From: an uncultured Roseobacter sp.
GTDB lineage: Bacteria; Pseudomonadota; Alphaproteobacteria; Rhodobacterales; Rhodobacteraceae
DNA length: 46,195 nucleotides
NCBI GenBank assembly: GCA_913054455.1
Contig: CAJXIL010000012.1
Span: forward strand, 1-46,195
Direction of reading: 5' to 3'
The position numbers and the translations under genes were made by a program. The notes under the pieces were generated by a model. That model saw only the letters and a program-made list of their open reading frames with translations. It ran no database searches and had not been told where the DNA came from. Below, one piece after another: positions 43,401 to 46,195 of this stretch (positions within the stretch are counted from its first letter, which is position 1; every line of letters begins with the position of its first letter).

Positions 43401-45179
43401 TCAAAGCGGCCAGAGGTAGGGGATCAAGGCCGAGGCCAAGAGCCCAATGCTGAGATTAAGCGGGATGCCAACCCGCAAGAAGTCCGTGAACTTATACCCA
43501 CCAGGGCCGTAGACCAGCATATTGGTCTGATAACCAATCGGTGTGGCAAAAGAGGCCGAGGCCGCCACCATGACGGCGACAACCAGCGGTCTGGGATCTA
43601 CACCAATGGCCTGAGCCAAGCCAACGGCGATCGGCGTCACCACCACTGCAACCGCATTGTTGGAAACCAGCTCGGTCAGCACGGAGGTCAGCAGATAGAT
43701 CGCCCAGACCAGCACAAAGGGCGGCAACCCGGTCAATGAGGGTGCGATTGCCTCAGCAATGAGGCGAACCGCCCCCGAGCTTTCCAGCGCCGCACCAATG
43801 GCCAGCATGGAAAAGATCAGCGCCAATAGCCGCCCATCCACAAAGGAAAAGGCCTCATCCGCGTCGATGCAGCGGGTGATCAACACCATAGCCACCACAA
43901 CAACAGAAAGCAGCAGGATCGGAGCCACACCCAGGGCAGCCAGCCCGACAATGGACAAGAGGCCCACAATCGCCAGCGGCGCATGGCTGCGACGGTAGGC
44001 GCGCTGGGTGGGCTGCGAGACATCCGCCATATCCATATCGGCGGCAAGCCGTTGAATATCGCCTGGCGACCCTTCCAGCAGCAGCGTATCGCCAACGCGC
44101 ACCACCAGATCATCAAGCTGCACACCGATATTTTGGTTACGCCGATGGACAGCTAGGACATAGACACCGTAGCGGCGCCGCAGGCGCATAGCCCCCAAGG
44201 AGCGCCCGACCAAACGGCAGCCCGGCGTCACCAGAACCTCCACCGTCTTGGTCTCCACCGCCGAAACCTGGTCGACCCGCTTAAGCTCCTTATTGGCTTG
44301 CAGGCTTAACAGCTCTGTCATTTCAGTGCGCAGAATCACCCGGTCCCCCACCTGCAGTTCAATCCCTTTGAGGTTACGCCGCAGTGATAAGTCCCCACGC
44401 ACAAGGTCAATCAATCGCACGCCAGGGCGCTTGAACAGCTGCACCCCCGTGACCTCGCGGCCAATCAGGTTGCTTTCGGGTGGAATCACCGCCTCGGTGA
44501 AGAATTTCATCTTGGAGCGATCGCTCAGCAGCATCGCCATACTGTCACGATTTGGCAGCACGTGCGGTGAGATATAGCGCAGATAAATCATACCCCAAAT
44601 CACCAAAACGATACCCAAAGGCGTGACTTCAAAGATCGAGAAAGGCTCAAGCCCCTGTGCCCGCGCCACCCCGTCAACCAGCAGGTTGGTAGAGGTCCCA
44701 ATTAGGGTCAGCGTGCCGCCAAGGATGGCCGCATAGCTAAGCGGAATCAGCATCTTGGAAGCCGAAACTCCCAGGGTCCGGCTGATCTGCACAAAGACCG
44801 GGATCATCACCACCACTACGGGTGTGTTGGAGACCACGGCAGAAGCCGCAATGACAAAGAGCATCAGCAGGGCAATAGCCCGTTTGGGGCTCACCTCAGC
44901 CTGTTTGCGAGCCTTAGATGTAAAGGCATCAAGCGCCCCTGTGCGCACCAAGGCCCCCATGATGATGAACATCGCCGCAATGGTCCAAGGTGCCGGATTG
45001 GAGAGCACTTCGATGGCGCGTTCATAGGGCAGTACCCCAGTGATCAGCATCAGCGAGACCCCGGCCATGGCCACCACCTCGGTCGGGTAGATCTCGCGCA
45101 GGAAGGCGACAAACATCAACCCAACGATGACCAAAGACAGCAAGGCGCTGCCATTTTGGGAAAAACTGCTTAGATCCAT
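43401..45179 (-). CDS. Second SLC13-type permease with RCK_C domains
   Basis: This 592-residue inner-membrane transporter has the same layout as the gene at 39359: membrane half (about 10-205), two RCK_C domains (about 215-295, with NLIGREVTGVQLFKRPG, and 305-385, with RLVGRSLGAMRLRRRYGVYV), and second membrane half (about 405-592). Hairpin motifs are VVSNTPVVVVMIPV near 115 and LVSNNAVAVVVTPI near 500. The last part PIGYQTNMLVYGPGGYKFTDF is typical of the group. The two proteins differ in sequence enough to be old paralogues. The ATG at 45179 follows a non-family extension and gives the expected N-terminus. Substrate unknown; sulfate or organic anions are likely for the family. Confidence 0.87.
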   Translation of the reverse strand: MDLSSFSQNGSALLSLVIVGLMFVAFLREIYPTEVVAMAGVSLMLITGVLPYERAIEVLSNPAPWTIAAMFIIMGALVRTGALDAFTSKARKQAEVSPKRAIALLMLFVIAASAVVSNTPVVVVMIPVFVQISRTLGVSASKMLIPLSYAAILGGTLTLIGTSTNLLVDGVARAQGLEPFSIFEVTPLGIVLVIWGMIYLRYISPHVLPNRDSMAMLLSDRSKMKFFTEAVIPPESNLIGREVTGVQLFKRPGVRLIDLVRGDLSLRRNLKGIELQVGDRVILRTEMTELLSLQANKELKRVDQVSAVETKTVEVLVTPGCRLVGRSLGAMRLRRRYGVYVLAVHRRNQNIGVQLDDLVVRVGDTLLLEGSPGDIQRLAADMDMADVSQPTQRAYRRSHAPLAIVGLLSIVGLAALGVAPILLLSVVVVAMVLITRCIDADEAFSFVDGRLLALIFSMLAIGAALESSGAVRLIAEAIAPSLTGLPPFVLVWAIYLLTSVLTELVSNNAVAVVVTPIAVGLAQAIGVDPRPLVVAVMVAASASFATPIGYQTNMLVYGPGGYKFTDFLRVGIPLNLSIGLLASALIPYLWPL

Positions 45180-45316
45180 TCTGTCGACTGTCTCCAATTG
45201 TCCAGGCCTGACAGGCCCCCTGGGACCTGCACGTGCCAGAGACAAGTTTCCCTCATCGTAAATGACGGAGCAATGTTTTCCTGCCACGACAAAAGTGCTG
45301 CCGCGACAAAAAGGAA

Positions 45317-45347
45317 TTTATGCAACAACCTTGAGTGTTTGCATAAA
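45317..45347 (-). terminator. Hairpin after the YmdB-type gene
   Basis: TTTATGCAA and TTGCATAAA pair perfectly across a 13-base loop, and on the minus strand TTCCTTTTTG follows. It lies about 30 bases beyond the stop at 45378 and would separate that gene from the SLC13 gene. Confidence 0.6.
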
Positions 45348-45377
45348 GAACGTCCTGCAAAACAGGCTGCACAAAGA

Positions 45378-46195
45378 TCAGGTTTCGGGACCAGATTGCT
45401 GCAACAACCCACCATTACGCACCATGTGGATCTCTTTGGCTTCGCCGGTGCGATCATCCGTCACCACCAAAGCGCCCGACAGGGTGGCTTCGCCCTCTGC
45501 CGGGGTAAAGCGGCTCTTGGGCATGCCCGTCAAGAACCGGCGCAGCGGCTCGGATTTCTCCATGCCGATCACCGAATTATAGTCGCCGCACATGCCCGCA
45601 TCGGTCAGATATCCCGTGCCATTGGATAGGATCTGCGCATCCCCTGTGGGTACATGGGTGTGGGTCCCGACAACCAGCGATGCGCGGCCATTGCAAAAAT
45701 GACCCATGGCCATCTTCTCAGATGTGGCTTCGCAATGCATATCAACGATAACAGCCTGTGCCAGCCCGCCACGCGGATGCGATTTGAGAACGGCCTCAAC
45801 TGCGCCAAAAGGATCATCAAAGGCGCGTTTCATAAAGACCTGGCCCAGCGCCTGTGTCACCAGGACTTTGCGCCCACCAGTGGCATCAAACAGGCGATAG
45901 CCCCGCCCTGGTGCGCCTTTGGCAAAGTTCAAAGGCCGGATAATGCGCGGCTCTTTTTCAATGTATTGCAGCATGTCCTTTTGATCAAAGGCGTGATCGC
46001 CAAGGGTCAGGCAGTCGGCTCCGGCATCGAGCAACAGCTTTGCATGCGCCCCACTGAGCCCCATGCCGTTGGAGGCATTTTCACCATTGACCACGACAAA
46101 GTCGAGCCGCCATTCCTGACGCAACCGCGGCAGGTTTTCCGTGATAGCGCGGCGCCCGGCGCGGCCCATCACATCGCCTAGAAACAAAATTCGCA
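45378..46195 (-). CDS. YmdB-type metallophosphoesterase, missing one base at the window edge
   Basis: This protein of about 272 residues belongs to the YmdB/TIGR00282 metallophosphoesterase family, calcineurin-fold phosphodiesterases of which some cleave 2',3'-cyclic nucleotides. Visible motifs are FLGDVMGRAGR at the N-terminus, VVVNGENASNGMGL near 37, LGDHAFDQKD near 67, DMHCEATSEKMAMG near 155 and VVGTHTHVPTGDAQIL near 178; they supply the two-metal site. The window ends one base short of the start: TGCGAATTTTG is seen, so an A at 46196 would complete the ATG of MRILFLGD. Apart from that base the gene is complete. Confidence 0.93.
   Translation of the reverse strand, partial: RILFLGDVMGRAGRRAITENLPRLRQEWRLDFVVVNGENASNGMGLSGAHAKLLLDAGADCLTLGDHAFDQKDMLQYIEKEPRIIRPLNFAKGAPGRGYRLFDATGGRKVLVTQALGQVFMKRAFDDPFGAVEAVLKSHPRGGLAQAVIVDMHCEATSEKMAMGHFCNGRASLVVGTHTHVPTGDAQILSNGTGYLTDAGMCGDYNSVIGMEKSEPLRRFLTGMPKSRFTPAEGEATLSGALVVTDDRTGEAKEIHMVRNGGLLQQSGPET

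Noticed and set aside
45317-45347. TTTATGCAA/TTGCATAAA considered as a PccR-type operator
   Set aside because: It lies after a stop codon with a T-rich tail on the minus strand, so a terminator explains it better. No promoter is nearby.

Overview
The window is a chromosomal segment from an alphaproteobacterium of the Roseobacter group (Rhodobacteraceae). The grounds are gene content and order: a propionyl-CoA carboxylase and methylmalonyl-CoA mutase region with a PccR/ScfR-type regulator, a short ProS without an editing insert, an HdaA-type DnaA homologue beside an AI-2E-type permease and ppx, and a choline-O-sulfate/betaine cluster. Most genes are GC-rich housekeeping or core metabolic genes. 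The accessory parts are the left edge, and possibly two genes placed between pccB and pccR.

Layout. 1-1445: an IS3-type element, cut by the window edge, has truncated an already frameshifted tyrosine integrase that lies just downstream of a tRNA-Leu(CAG) gene; this is the decayed end of a tRNA-integrated island. 1.6-4.5 kb: hemN, with an Fnr-like box, converges on proS across a shared hairpin. 4.9-8.3 kb: AI-2E-type permease, hdaA and ppx run as one transcription unit. The ppk gene often found between the last two is absent, and a 27-codon ORF sits exactly in the gap. 8.4-11.9 kb: a secreted small protein, an endonuclease/exonuclease/phosphatase-fold protein overlapped by a TerB-DnaJ protein, a VOC protein, and an unknown protein with an eight-proline run.

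12.0-27.1 kb is the propionate region. Methylmalonyl-CoA mutase (with an overlapping sulfotransferase-like gene), pccA and pccB are all on the minus strand. They are separated by a row of small lipoproteins, periplasmic proteins and hypothetical proteins. The regulator gene pccR is on the plus strand. TTTGCAA-type half-sites lie in the pccB promoter region and inside the pccR promoter, which suggests activation of pccB and feedback on pccR. A secreted RTX metalloprotease gene and an MFS exporter gene lie between pccB and pccR, so the protease gene shares the pccB divergent control region.

27.3-34.6 kb: a DUF465 protein, then the osmoprotectant cluster betT-like BCCT, betC, betB, betA on the minus strand with divergent betI and a palindromic operator candidate. 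Together they would import choline or choline-O-sulfate, desulfate it and oxidise choline to glycine betaine. 34.7-38.4 kb: EamA permease, ArgO-type exporter with divergent ArgP-type regulator, and a membrane-anchored ClpP-fold protein. 38.5-46.2 kb: yebC, two SLC13-type permeases with RCK_C domains on either side of a large FAD dehydrogenase, and a YmdB-type phosphodiesterase gene whose start codon is cut by one base at the right edge.

There is no sign of a CRISPR array, a prophage structural module or a recognised defence island. The most unusual material is the regulatory architecture and unknown genes of the propionate region and the missing ppk.
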